A DNA stretch of 55,191 nucleotides from Anaerolineaceae bacterium. Its GTDB lineage: Bacteria; Chloroflexota; Anaerolineae; Anaerolineales; Anaerolineaceae. Below, piece by piece: positions 33,797 through 42,373 of this stretch (its first letter is position 1; every line of letters begins with the position of its first letter). Location of the stretch: the NCBI GenBank assembly GCA_002702705.1, contig PABH01000019.1, positions 1 through 55,191 on the forward strand, in the 5' to 3' direction. The position numbers were made by a program, and so were the translations under genes. The notes under the pieces are model-generated. The model was not told the origin of the DNA. It saw nothing but the letters and a program-made list of their open reading frames with translations, and did no database searches.

Positions 33797-36409
33797 ATGA
33801 ATAGAAATGCCTACCGGATGACTGCTTTGGCAGTGATCCTACTTTTTGTTATCCTGTTTTTACCAGGATGTCAGGAAAAAGCCCCTGTACCAATCAAACC
33901 CGATCCGACAAAGACCACGGAAGCGGTCACAGTTACGGTAACACAGACCCCGCAGCCGACTCAGGTAAAAGCCGCATTCGATACGCTTGTTCCACCAGAA
34001 ATTCCGGGTGAGTTAATTTACATTCCTTTCCCGGTAACGATCAATGTGGATGGGGATTTATCAGATTGGGAAGATATACCTTCCAGTTATGTGGATAGAG
34101 GATCAAACCTGCCTTCTTCTCCGGAAGAAAATGGATCCTTTACTGTTTCGATTGCTGCTGACATGGAGAATTTTTATATTACCATGTCCATGCCGGATAA
34201 AAATATTATTGCAGGGCAGCATGGTACAGAATTTTGGAATGAGGACTCAATGGAATTTTATTTGAATACCACGGATGACCTGAATACCAGAAGTTATGCC
34301 CCCGGAATTTTTCAGGCAAATATTAATGCTGCTGATATTGGAAATACCGATCCAAAAGCGCTAACGATCAGTGGGGTCAACCATGCCGATTTTGATATTC
34401 AAGGTTATGTTTTCAAAACGGAAGATGGATGGGGTTTTGAAGCCGCCGTACCTTTGGATGGTTTGTTGGAACCAAAACACGGAGTAGAGATTGGTTTTCA
34501 AGCGCAGATCAATGGCGCATCGGAGAAGGATCGCGATACGAAATTGATCTGGTCCAAAGCCGATACAACCGACCAATCATGGAATTTACCGATTTTATTT
34601 GGACGAGCTTTGTTTTTTGAACTTGGCCGCCAGGATATTCCCCAACCAAGTTTAGTGCAAACGTTGCCTACAGAAATGCCCGAGCCAACCCCAGTGGTGA
34701 TTCCATCCATGATCAGTGTAAACCAGACGGGTTATTTTCCCGAAGGTAAAAAGATGGCTTCCATCGCGTTTGGCGTCTTGCAGCCTGTTGATTGGCAGTT
34801 GGTAAATGATAAAGGGGAAGTTGTATTAACAGGCAAAACGGATATTTTTGGAAAAGACAAATCGTCCGGGGACTATTTGCACCGTATTGATTTTTCGGCG
34901 TATACCAAACCAGGTACCGGTTATCAATTGTTGGCACATGGCTTAAAAAGTGTCCCTTTTTCCATCTCGGATGAAATTTACTCACCATTAACGAAAGACG
35001 CATTAGCCTATTTTTATCATAACCGCAGCGGTATTCCGATTGAGGCGGACTATGTGGGTGAGTTATGGTCCCGTCAGGCAGGGCATATGACTGATAATGC
35101 CGTTACCTGCTATCAAGGCAAAGATGCGGCGGGTAATACATGGCCGGGTTGTGACTACCAGCTAAATGTACGAGGTGGTTGGTATGATGCTGGCGATTTT
35201 GGAAAGTATGTTGTTAATGGCGGCATTTCGGTTTGGACCTTACAAAATCTGTATGAAAGATTCCCAGGAGTTTTCCCGGATGGTTCTCTGAATATCCCGG
35301 AAAAAAATAATGGTATTCCCGACTTGCTGGATGAAGCGCGCTGGGAGATGGAATTTTTATTGGCAATGCAAATCCCCGACGGACAGCCGCAAGCCGGGTT
35401 GGTTCACCATAAAATGCATGATTTAGCATGGGAACCGGTTCCTAAACTACCGCCGAGTGAAGTTAATAACAACAGCGATTTTTCACAAGAGGGGATTGGG
35501 CGTTATCTTTATCCACCCTCCACAGCTGCCACGCTCAACCTGGCTGCGGCAGGTGCCCAGTGTGCCAGGATTTGGGAATCGATTGATCCTGTCTTTTCAG
35601 CACGCTGTTTAGAGGCAGCGGAAAAAGCCTGGACCGCTGCAGAAGCTAATCCCACTTTGTTTGCTGGGAATACGCCTGGCACCGGTGGTGGTAACTATGA
35701 TGATACGCAGGTTAAAGACGAATTTTATTGGGCTGCGGCTGAATTATTTATAACGACAGGTCAGGAAAAATATAAAACAGCCGTATTAAATTCCGAATTG
35801 TTTGGCGACGCAAATTCTTTTGATTGGCAGTACACTGCACCATTAGGTACTATTTCTTTGCTGATGGTGGAAAATGATCTGCCGGAAACACAGATTAATG
35901 AATTAAAGGCAAGTGTTCTATCCTTTGCAAATGATATGCTTCAACGACAAGCAGAGGATGGGTATTCGGTCTTGATCAAGGGTGATTATGTATGGGGCTC
36001 CAATGGAACAATTCTGAATAATATGATCTTGATGGGATTAGCCTACGATCTTTCCGGTGACAGCCAATACCTGGAGTCGATGCGAACCAGTATGGACTAT
36101 ATCATGGGACGAAACCCGGTTAATACCAGTTATGTCACGGGTTATGGTACATACCCCATGTTGCATCCCCACCACCGTTTTTGGGCAAACGATCCTGGCA
36201 ATGGTTTTCCGCCGCCACCTCCTGGCGCAGTCTCTGGTGGGCCAAATGCCAACCCTAGTGATGATGTGGCATTAAATGAGGGCCTGATGGACCGTCCGCC
36301 ATCCAAACGATACCTGGACGATATTGGTTCATTTTCCACCAATGAGGTGACGATTAATTGGAACGCGCCTTTAGCCTGGGTGGCAGTATATCTAGATCAG
36401 ATGAAGTAA
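33797..36409 (+). CDS. Secreted GH9-family glycosidase with CBM9-like domain
   Basis: Lipoprotein of 870 residues. The ATG at 33797 follows GAGGTG; a GTG at 33788 is the alternative. The lipobox LPGC gives C25. After a Thr/Pro linker comes a carbohydrate-binding CBM9-like domain (about 75-280, VDGDLSDWEDIP, NEDSMEFYLN). An Ig-like CelD_N domain follows (about 305-395, ISVNQTGYFPEG), then the GH9 catalytic domain. D464 and D467 lie in GGWYDAGDFGKYVVNGG and E850 in FSTNEVTINWNAPLAW, matching the family catalytic Asp and Glu. Most GH9 members are endo- or exo-cellulases; the substrate could also be xyloglucan or mixed-linkage glucan. It acts outside the cell, feeding the GPH symporter. Confidence 0.92.
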   Translation: MNRNAYRMTALAVILLFVILFLPGCQEKAPVPIKPDPTKTTEAVTVTVTQTPQPTQVKAAFDTLVPPEIPGELIYIPFPVTINVDGDLSDWEDIPSSYVDRGSNLPSSPEENGSFTVSIAADMENFYITMSMPDKNIIAGQHGTEFWNEDSMEFYLNTTDDLNTRSYAPGIFQANINAADIGNTDPKALTISGVNHADFDIQGYVFKTEDGWGFEAAVPLDGLLEPKHGVEIGFQAQINGASEKDRDTKLIWSKADTTDQSWNLPILFGRALFFELGRQDIPQPSLVQTLPTEMPEPTPVVIPSMISVNQTGYFPEGKKMASIAFGVLQPVDWQLVNDKGEVVLTGKTDIFGKDKSSGDYLHRIDFSAYTKPGTGYQLLAHGLKSVPFSISDEIYSPLTKDALAYFYHNRSGIPIEADYVGELWSRQAGHMTDNAVTCYQGKDAAGNTWPGCDYQLNVRGGWYDAGDFGKYVVNGGISVWTLQNLYERFPGVFPDGSLNIPEKNNGIPDLLDEARWEMEFLLAMQIPDGQPQAGLVHHKMHDLAWEPVPKLPPSEVNNNSDFSQEGIGRYLYPPSTAATLNLAAAGAQCARIWESIDPVFSARCLEAAEKAWTAAEANPTLFAGNTPGTGGGNYDDTQVKDEFYWAAAELFITTGQEKYKTAVLNSELFGDANSFDWQYTAPLGTISLLMVENDLPETQINELKASVLSFANDMLQRQAEDGYSVLIKGDYVWGSNGTILNNMILMGLAYDLSGDSQYLESMRTSMDYIMGRNPVNTSYVTGYGTYPMLHPHHRFWANDPGNGFPPPPPGAVSGGPNANPSDDVALNEGLMDRPPSKRYLDDIGSFSTNEVTINWNAPLAWVAVYLDQMK

Positions 36410-36423
36410 AGCGAGTAATACAT

Positions 36424-36515
36424 AAGGTGCGACGCACTTAGAAAAAGACGCTATCTTTTTACCCAATTCGTTTTTGATGCAGTTCGATCGATATCAAAAA
36501 AGTGCGTTGCACCTT
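36424..36515. repeat. Long inverted repeat between GH9 gene and recombinase
   Basis: AAGGTGCGACGCACTT (36424-36439) and AAGTGCGTTGCACCTT (36500-36515) are inverted copies, 16 bp with a single G-T pair. Each arm is itself near-palindromic (GTGCG-A-CGCAC). A short hairpin, AAAAAGA-CGCTA-TCTTTTT, lies between them at 36442-36460. It sits 44 bases from the end of a tyrosine recombinase gene. It could be a bidirectional terminator, a dispersed repeat (REP-like) or a recombination site; the sequence alone does not decide. Confidence 0.7.
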
Positions 36516-36559
36516 TCAAGAATAAAAACGAAAAACCGATCTACATGGAAGAATATTCA

Positions 36560-37597
36560 TTATTCTTCCTCACCAAAATCAATTGACTGAAGCTCATTTT
36601 CGATGCTGTCGATTCGGCGTTTATCTGGTTCAGGAGCGTAGATGACACGGGTGGTGGCTGGGGTGGAGTGTCCTAGAACGGCTTGTACATTTTCCAGCGA
36701 GGTGCCATTCTCAATTAGGGTTTTGGCATGCCAATGACGAAAAGCATGCGGGCTGGTAAAATGTTTTTTGCTGTCCAAACCGGATAATTCGGCCACTTCC
36801 TGCACAATACGCCAGGCGGAAACGCTAGAAATTGGTGCGCCATAACCTTTTTTGGCGTTCTTAAAAAATGAAGTAGAGTTCTTGCGGCGTTTGTTGGATT
36901 TTCCATGTTGGATGAATAACCAGGGTGAATTATCATCTCTGGCTGATAAATAGGCATCGAAAACAGTTAATGTATCCGGTCCTAAACGGCAGTGGGCGAT
37001 GCGGCCTGTTTTTTGCATGCGGATTTCTAGCCGGCCCCCTTGTAAGCGTGCATCTTCGACCTGCGCTTTTGTCAGGCTGCACAAATCACCAACCCGTAGG
37101 GCGGTTGCGCGTAAAGCCACAATCAGAGCCCGTTTGCGATACACATCCAATCGTTTCAAGTGCCCTTTGGGCATAGGCAGTTTCATTACGGTGGTTAACA
37201 TCTGGTTACCAAAATCTTCTGGTAAACGTTCGTGGCGGGAAGGTTGTTCTTCCGGGTTACCAATTAATGAGGTACGGCTGGCTTCTTGTTCTTCCTCGCG
37301 GGTGAAGCTGATCCAACCATCATAATTGGCGCGCCAAAAACGCAGAGCAGCGCGTAATACCGATTGGTACAATTTGCGCGTAGGTAAAGCGTATAGACGT
37401 TCTTCTTTCATCCAGCCGGTAAACTGTACCACGATGTTTTTTTGTAAAGCATTTGTTGGAAGTTGAATCGATTCTATTTCAGTCATATATTCCCCAAAAG
37501 CATCTAATGCTCGAAAATACAATCGCTGCGTGTTGTGGTTTTCGAACTGCACGTTGGTTTTAAAAACTGAAATCGCTTCGTGAATAGTAGGTGACAT
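36560..37597 (-). CDS. Tyrosine recombinase / integrase
   Basis: Site-specific recombinase of 345 residues with the complete catalytic set: R168 in TALRVGDL, K196 in RMQKTGRI, H284 and R287 in SPHAFRHWHAKTL, H310 in VLGHSTPATT, and nucleophile Y320 in RVIYAPE. An N-terminal SAM-like core-binding domain spans about 1-105. It is long for XerC/D and lacks phage-type N-terminal arm domains, so an element-specific or cassette-type recombinase is likely. No other mobility genes are adjacent. The inverted repeat immediately downstream is a candidate target. The ATG at 37597 has AAAGGAAA upstream. Confidence 0.92.
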   Translation of the reverse strand: MSPTIHEAISVFKTNVQFENHNTQRLYFRALDAFGEYMTEIESIQLPTNALQKNIVVQFTGWMKEERLYALPTRKLYQSVLRAALRFWRANYDGWISFTREEEQEASRTSLIGNPEEQPSRHERLPEDFGNQMLTTVMKLPMPKGHLKRLDVYRKRALIVALRATALRVGDLCSLTKAQVEDARLQGGRLEIRMQKTGRIAHCRLGPDTLTVFDAYLSARDDNSPWLFIQHGKSNKRRKNSTSFFKNAKKGYGAPISSVSAWRIVQEVAELSGLDSKKHFTSPHAFRHWHAKTLIENGTSLENVQAVLGHSTPATTRVIYAPEPDKRRIDSIENELQSIDFGEEE

Positions 37598-37786
37598 CGT
37601 TTTCCTTTAATATATGTTTAAAGATAACCCGAATTGAACATGAACGCAACCTGTTTTGAAAACAAGCAGACATTTTTTTCTTCCGCTAATTGCTGAGTTT
37701 TTGGAACAAATAATAGGGGCAGAGCATGAATTATTGAGGGTAGGCACTATATATGGGGGTGATTTCATCCATTAAAAACGACAGTT

Positions 37787-37909
37787 TTATTTGGTTTCAG
37801 CGTTATACCAATCACGGATTCTTCCCCTTTCCGTTAAGTAATGCTCATCAAAATAACATGGAAGTTCTCGAATCCCTGGAAGGTGCGAAGGATTAGCCTG
37901 ATGAAATCG
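37787..37909 (-). pseudogene. Possible C-terminal remnant of an unrecognised protein
   Basis: A minus-strand frame of about 40 codons ends at 37787 and reads RFHQANPSHLPGIRELPCYF followed by DEHYLTERGRIRDWYNAETK. It has the look of a protein C-terminus but no start codon or ribosome site, and it is interrupted by a stop upstream. It overlaps the last 17 bases of the MFS gene in another frame. A truncated gene left by insertion or deletion is one reading; chance is another. Confidence 0.3.
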
Positions 37910-39224
37910 CTTCTAAAGATTTGCCTGTTGTATCCGATTTAAGCGTGGAAATAACGATGATCGTGAAAAAAGGGGCTAGAGCAAGCATGGAAAAAACGAG
38001 GTTCAGGCTGCCGCCCTGCTGCATAATCAAACCGACAAAAATAGGTGCAGGCACACCACCTAAACGGCCAACCCCAGCAGCCCAGCCAGTAGCCAACCCC
38101 CTCATACGGGTGGGATATAACTCAGATGAAACAGAATATGCCATCCCCCAGGCCATGCCATTAAAAATCATTAAGAGGAATCCGGTTACCAGAATCCAAA
38201 TGTCATTTTGCGATAGTCCAAGCAGCAAGGTAGATAAAGTCAGCAACACCAGGGAGACAATTAGAAGATTAGTGCGTTTTGTCCGGTCAACCAGGAAAGC
38301 GACGATAAGTGTTCCGGGTATTTGACCCAGGCTAATCAATAAAGTTAAAAGAAAGGAACGTCCTTCGGTTATCTGGGTAGAAGCTAATAAAGTGGGCAGC
38401 CAAACAAGCACACCCTGGTAGAGAAAGTTCAAAGCAATCCACATGAACCATAATGAAAAAGTAATATGGGCAAAAGAACCAGACCAAATACCGCCAAGAG
38501 ATTTTTTTTGTTCAACAACCACTGCTTGAGGGAAAACGATTTGTATTGGAGTATCCTCAAAATCCAGTTTAATTTTGCGAAATTGATTTTGAGCCTCATC
38601 CAGTCTGCCTTTACCGATCAAGTATCGCATCGATTCAGGAAGTAGTATCCGGACCAAGAAACTGAGCAAAAAAGCGACACAACCAAATAGCATAGCTAAA
38701 CGCCAACCATAATTCAACACGACCTTGTATCCCACAAATGCTGCGAGGGTTCCACCTAAGCCCCAGCAGCCATTAATCAATACGGATAGGGTGCCGCGAA
38801 CTTTGGATGGAGAAAACTCGGTAATCAGCGTTGAAATAACGGGGATGATTGCCCCTAGACCGATACCCGTCAGCAATCTCATGACCAGCAGAGAAGTGAA
38901 ATTCCAGGCAGTGGATGAAATGAAAAAGAAAAGCCCCGATATGAAGAGAGCCCACACAAGGGTTCCTCGCCGGCCAAAGCGGTCAGCCAAAGTACCGCCA
39001 ATAATAGACCCGATGAACATACCTAACAAACCTGCACCTGCAATCATACCAAGAAGGCTGGAAGAGATTTGCCATTCAGCGCGTAACGAAGGCAACAGAA
39101 AACCAATAATCGTGACTCCATACGCTACCAGCGCCCAACAGGAACCGGACAATAAAATAAGTGCCAGGTGGAACTTGCCTAACCTAGCATGATCAAATTG
39201 GTATAAAATTTCTTTTTCATTCAT
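37893..39224 (-). CDS. MFS transporter (sugar/aromatic-acid type)
   Basis: Major-facilitator transporter of 443 residues with 12 predicted helices and a central cytosolic loop. The motif-A variant GGTLADRFGRRGTLVWALF lies between helices 2 and 3, and RVLLPESMRYL-type sequence (LLPESMRYLIGKG) marks the end of the first half, as in the sugar/SV2/aromatic acid:H+ groups. The ATG at 39224 is preferred; TTG at 39233 is upstream. No good ribosome site is seen, but TATAAT lies 8 bases before the ATG on the minus strand, which suggests a leaderless transcript. The substrate is unknown. Confidence 0.88.
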   Translation of the reverse strand: MNEKEILYQFDHARLGKFHLALILLSGSCWALVAYGVTIIGFLLPSLRAEWQISSSLLGMIAGAGLLGMFIGSIIGGTLADRFGRRGTLVWALFISGLFFFISSTAWNFTSLLVMRLLTGIGLGAIIPVISTLITEFSPSKVRGTLSVLINGCWGLGGTLAAFVGYKVVLNYGWRLAMLFGCVAFLLSFLVRILLPESMRYLIGKGRLDEAQNQFRKIKLDFEDTPIQIVFPQAVVVEQKKSLGGIWSGSFAHITFSLWFMWIALNFLYQGVLVWLPTLLASTQITEGRSFLLTLLISLGQIPGTLIVAFLVDRTKRTNLLIVSLVLLTLSTLLLGLSQNDIWILVTGFLLMIFNGMAWGMAYSVSSELYPTRMRGLATGWAAGVGRLGGVPAPIFVGLIMQQGGSLNLVFSMLALAPFFTIIVISTLKSDTTGKSLEAISSG

Positions 39225-39232
39225 GGTGCACA

Positions 39233-39238
39233 ATTATA
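39233..39238 (-). promoter_or_regulatory. -10 box of a possibly leaderless MFS gene
   Basis: TATAAT on the minus strand ends 8 bases before the ATG at 39224, so transcription would begin at or just before the start codon. The -35 region is poor. The same layout occurs before leader peptide 1 (8713-8718) and before the gene at 50674. Confidence 0.45.
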
Positions 39239-39341
39239 ACTGATGTGCTTGAGTTTTTATGGTTTCTGTTTTGCTTAGGGGTTGGGTTCTGAAGCTTGCA
39301 GTAGTGGATGTTTTATTTCATATGATCCTTTTTAGTCTTTT

Positions 39342-41039
39342 CTAAACTGCCTGTACACCACGAATATTTTGTGTCATTCGTTCAAACATGGCTTTACTGC
39401 GTTGAAAGCTTGGGCTGATCTGAGACTCAAATTCGCGTTTAATTTGAATTGCATCTTCAACCTTTTCATTTTCCAGATTTGTCCAAATCTCTTCAACGGT
39501 TTCGTTCATAAGATTGAGATATTCGCTAAAGTTTTGGACAAGGTCGGCATCTGCGTTACTAAGCAGGTTCAATTCTTTTTGAAGCAGGTCAAAATTGGTA
39601 GAGCTGAGTAGTGGAGAGAGTTTGGGCAGGATGCGGGCTTGTAAGTCTCCAATCCGACCACAGGAAGAATTTTCTTTTATCCATGTTTGATTATCGTAAT
39701 AATCCTTAAAGTCATAATAAAAATCTTCGAACTTTTGGGCAAAATCTTGCGGGTTTCGTCCGGTACGGCGGAATTTTGATGCAACCTCAACCTGAACGGC
39801 ATGGCTTTTGCTAAGCTCCTCAACCAATAGTTGTAAATCTTCCACTAATTTTTGGCCGTGGTCTTCAAGACGGGCATTGGACAAAACTTCATCCACAGCG
39901 GCAAAAGCCAAATCGGAATGGCGAAGGTACCTTTCATAAATCCGCCCAATTGGAAAGTCAATTAATTGGTTATCTTCCAATCGTGTGAACAGCACCGGTA
40001 CTCCCCAATCCCAGTCATCTTGAACTAGTGCTCGTGCTTCATTCATTGCCAGGTCAACTATACCGTGTTTCAACAGGCGGACATAAAATTGCCCAGCAAA
40101 CCTTTGCGCCAATTCTAAACCAACTTTTCCAGTCATTGCAACCACTGCTTGCAATCCTCCATCACCAACCAAAGCTGGTCCAAGGGGAATAAATGCATCA
40201 TGGCGTTCCTGTTTCGCGGTTTCGCAGGCTGCTAAAAAACTAAAAACGGGTGGTTTTTTGAGAACTTTAAATGCGGCTATCAATCGGTTTTGTTCGACAG
40301 GATCTACCAGGCCATCTTCATCTTCCAAGAACAAACCAATACCAACCTGGGTATAGGCACCGTGACAGAGAAAGTGCAAAAAATGGTACCCATCTGCAAG
40401 GTGTTGGCGAATGTTATTTAAGGTCGGTGGATTGTCGGTCCTACTTTCCAGGTACGTTACAGACAGTTCAGGAATTTGATCAAGTACAGCATGCAGTCTT
40501 TGACTCTCTTCAGATGATATTGGATGCAGTTGAAATCCACTTTCCAGGTTGGTGGGGGAGGCGATAACGACCAACAAACGCAGCGGCCGGGTTGTTATCG
40601 GGGAAGGACGGTCCCATTGATGAGGACGAATAAAACGAGAGAATGGGGTGATTGCCGTGCTGCCGAGGGGAAACCATTTACCCGAAATTGGATGATAAAT
40701 TCTTTCCCATAGGATTTCCTGAAGTTCTGGTGGTTCGATAACAAGCTGCACCCGCAACCCGTCACCACGGGCTTGTATAGCTGCGATGGATTCAGCATAC
40801 GAATCTCCAATCGATTCTTCACTAAAAAAAACTTTGCCCAAAGATTGCCCATAAGCTGAAGGGTCTGGCGTTAGTGCCAACAATTCTGCGGGATTAAATT
40901 GAAAAAGGGCTGGTTCAAAGTAACGCCAACCTGGGATATTCATCTGGATGTTGTAAGGCTCCCCAACGCTGCCAGGTTTCCTGATATTAATTTGCAGGTT
41001 GCTGTAGTCTTCACGTGGTCCAATCTGTTGATTAATCAT
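39342..41039 (-). CDS. CHAT-domain caspase-like protease
   Basis: Protein of 565 residues with a CHAT (caspase HetF associated with TPRs) domain in its N-terminal two thirds. The catalytic dyad is H226 in HFLHFLCHGAYT and C272 in FSFLAACETAKQ. The GGLQAVVAMTGKV stretch near 295-307 is also typical. The last 200 residues form a helical region with coiled-coil character and no TPR or WD repeats. CHAT proteases act in prokaryotic cell-death or signalling pathways, cleaving gasdermins or other partners. No gasdermin, sensor or adaptor gene adjoins it, so the target is not evident. GTGGAG lies 8 bases before the ATG. Confidence 0.88.
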   Translation of the reverse strand: MINQQIGPREDYSNLQINIRKPGSVGEPYNIQMNIPGWRYFEPALFQFNPAELLALTPDPSAYGQSLGKVFFSEESIGDSYAESIAAIQARGDGLRVQLVIEPPELQEILWERIYHPISGKWFPLGSTAITPFSRFIRPHQWDRPSPITTRPLRLLVVIASPTNLESGFQLHPISSEESQRLHAVLDQIPELSVTYLESRTDNPPTLNNIRQHLADGYHFLHFLCHGAYTQVGIGLFLEDEDGLVDPVEQNRLIAAFKVLKKPPVFSFLAACETAKQERHDAFIPLGPALVGDGGLQAVVAMTGKVGLELAQRFAGQFYVRLLKHGIVDLAMNEARALVQDDWDWGVPVLFTRLEDNQLIDFPIGRIYERYLRHSDLAFAAVDEVLSNARLEDHGQKLVEDLQLLVEELSKSHAVQVEVASKFRRTGRNPQDFAQKFEDFYYDFKDYYDNQTWIKENSSCGRIGDLQARILPKLSPLLSSTNFDLLQKELNLLSNADADLVQNFSEYLNLMNETVEEIWTNLENEKVEDAIQIKREFESQISPSFQRSKAMFERMTQNIRGVQAV

Positions 41040-41320
41040 TCAAATTCTCCACTTTACCATACTTTTAATAAGTCCAATTTAAATCTGATTGGAAGGTGGC
41101 GGTGGCGAAATTCTTTTTGTTTGGACTCACTCTCTGACAGGATGGCAAACCATTTCTTTGATAAGTAAGGTACCTGACAGATTTGAAGTTAATTGCTTGG
41201 AATAGTTAAATTATACAATTTTTGTTCGTGGTGTAAAATAATAATATAAGATATATCAGATGATAAAAGTGGGGATTCAAATCGACAGTTCAACAAACCA
41301 AACAATTTTGTTGGTAAACT

Positions 41321-42304
41321 TTAATCCCCTGCTGCTTGCAAAGCTGGCTCTCCAAAAACACGATTGGCGATCCGCAGATAACTAGCTGCAGCCTGGGCTT
41401 GAATGACGTAGGCTACAGCAACGATCAGTGCGATTTCCAAACCCTGTTTACCAAAGGCGACTACTGCAATTGCTAATGCTAATGATAAATTACGGATTAC
41501 GGTTCCGTATACCATTGCAATGGCATCTTCCCGGTTAAAGAAAAATTTGCCAATCAGTGATACGATACCAAAACTGATCCCATAAAATAACAGGAGGGGT
41601 AGAATCATATTTAATATTGTTTGAGGGTTTTGAAGGATGGACTTGGATTTTAAAACCATAGCAACAAAAATTATTGCAACCACCCCTAACGTCGCTACTG
41701 AAGGAAAAATAGGTTTGATTTCTGTCTGAAATTGTTTTAGGCCATATCTTTTGATGAGAAATGTCTGGGTCAGAAATCCAAGTATCATTGGTATAAAAAT
41801 AATGATTAAAACCTGTTGTAAAACTTTACCAAATGAGATTGATACCACTTCACCCATAAACAGTTGAATATATATGGGGGTGGCGATTCCCCCGAGCACC
41901 AAACCGATAATTGTCATTTTGATCGCAACAGGCACATTCCCTTTGGCGAAACCAGTCCAGGAAATCGTCATACCGCTGGTGGGTAATAATGCGATCAGGA
42001 ATAAACCAACCGCAGTGAGTGGCTGATTAATAAAAAAGACTTTTCCTAAAAAATATGCGGTGATGGGAATAAAAATAAAGTTGATAAGTTGGCTAATTAA
42101 CTGCACCCGATAGCTGCAGCCTGAAAAAACAGACTTAATATTAAGTGTAACCATCATGGGGTAAATCATTAATATGGTCAGTGGCAGAATCAAGTTTTGT
42201 AAAAACTGAGCTTCCCAGAAGTTGCCAACTGCTAATCCAAGGACCATGGCGATTGTAATATTTAATACGAGGTGTTTTCGAAAATAAAAAAGAATTTTTA
42301 GCAT
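41321..42304 (-). CDS. BASS-family transporter (bile acid:Na+ symporter-like)
   Basis: Membrane protein of 327 residues with about ten transmembrane segments. It shows SGMTISWTGFAKGNVPVAIK (about 110-129), IRNLSLALAIAVVAFGKQG (about 273-291), and the paired broken-helix regions with conserved Gly/Asn/Pro residues seen in the BASS superfamily. The length and the helix 4/9 style match YfeH/ACR3-related proteins more than mammalian ASBT. Substrate could be an organic anion or arsenite; no arsenic genes are adjacent. GGAG precedes the ATG by 8 bases. Confidence 0.85.
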   Translation of the reverse strand: MLKILFYFRKHLVLNITIAMVLGLAVGNFWEAQFLQNLILPLTILMIYPMMVTLNIKSVFSGCSYRVQLISQLINFIFIPITAYFLGKVFFINQPLTAVGLFLIALLPTSGMTISWTGFAKGNVPVAIKMTIIGLVLGGIATPIYIQLFMGEVVSISFGKVLQQVLIIIFIPMILGFLTQTFLIKRYGLKQFQTEIKPIFPSVATLGVVAIIFVAMVLKSKSILQNPQTILNMILPLLLFYGISFGIVSLIGKFFFNREDAIAMVYGTVIRNLSLALAIAVVAFGKQGLEIALIVAVAYVIQAQAAASYLRIANRVFGEPALQAAGD

Positions 42305-42373
42305 TAAGGCGGCTCCAATGATGGTGTTTAACCCAAATAATGATTAGATGAAATCCGCCTTAAAAAGTTACAT

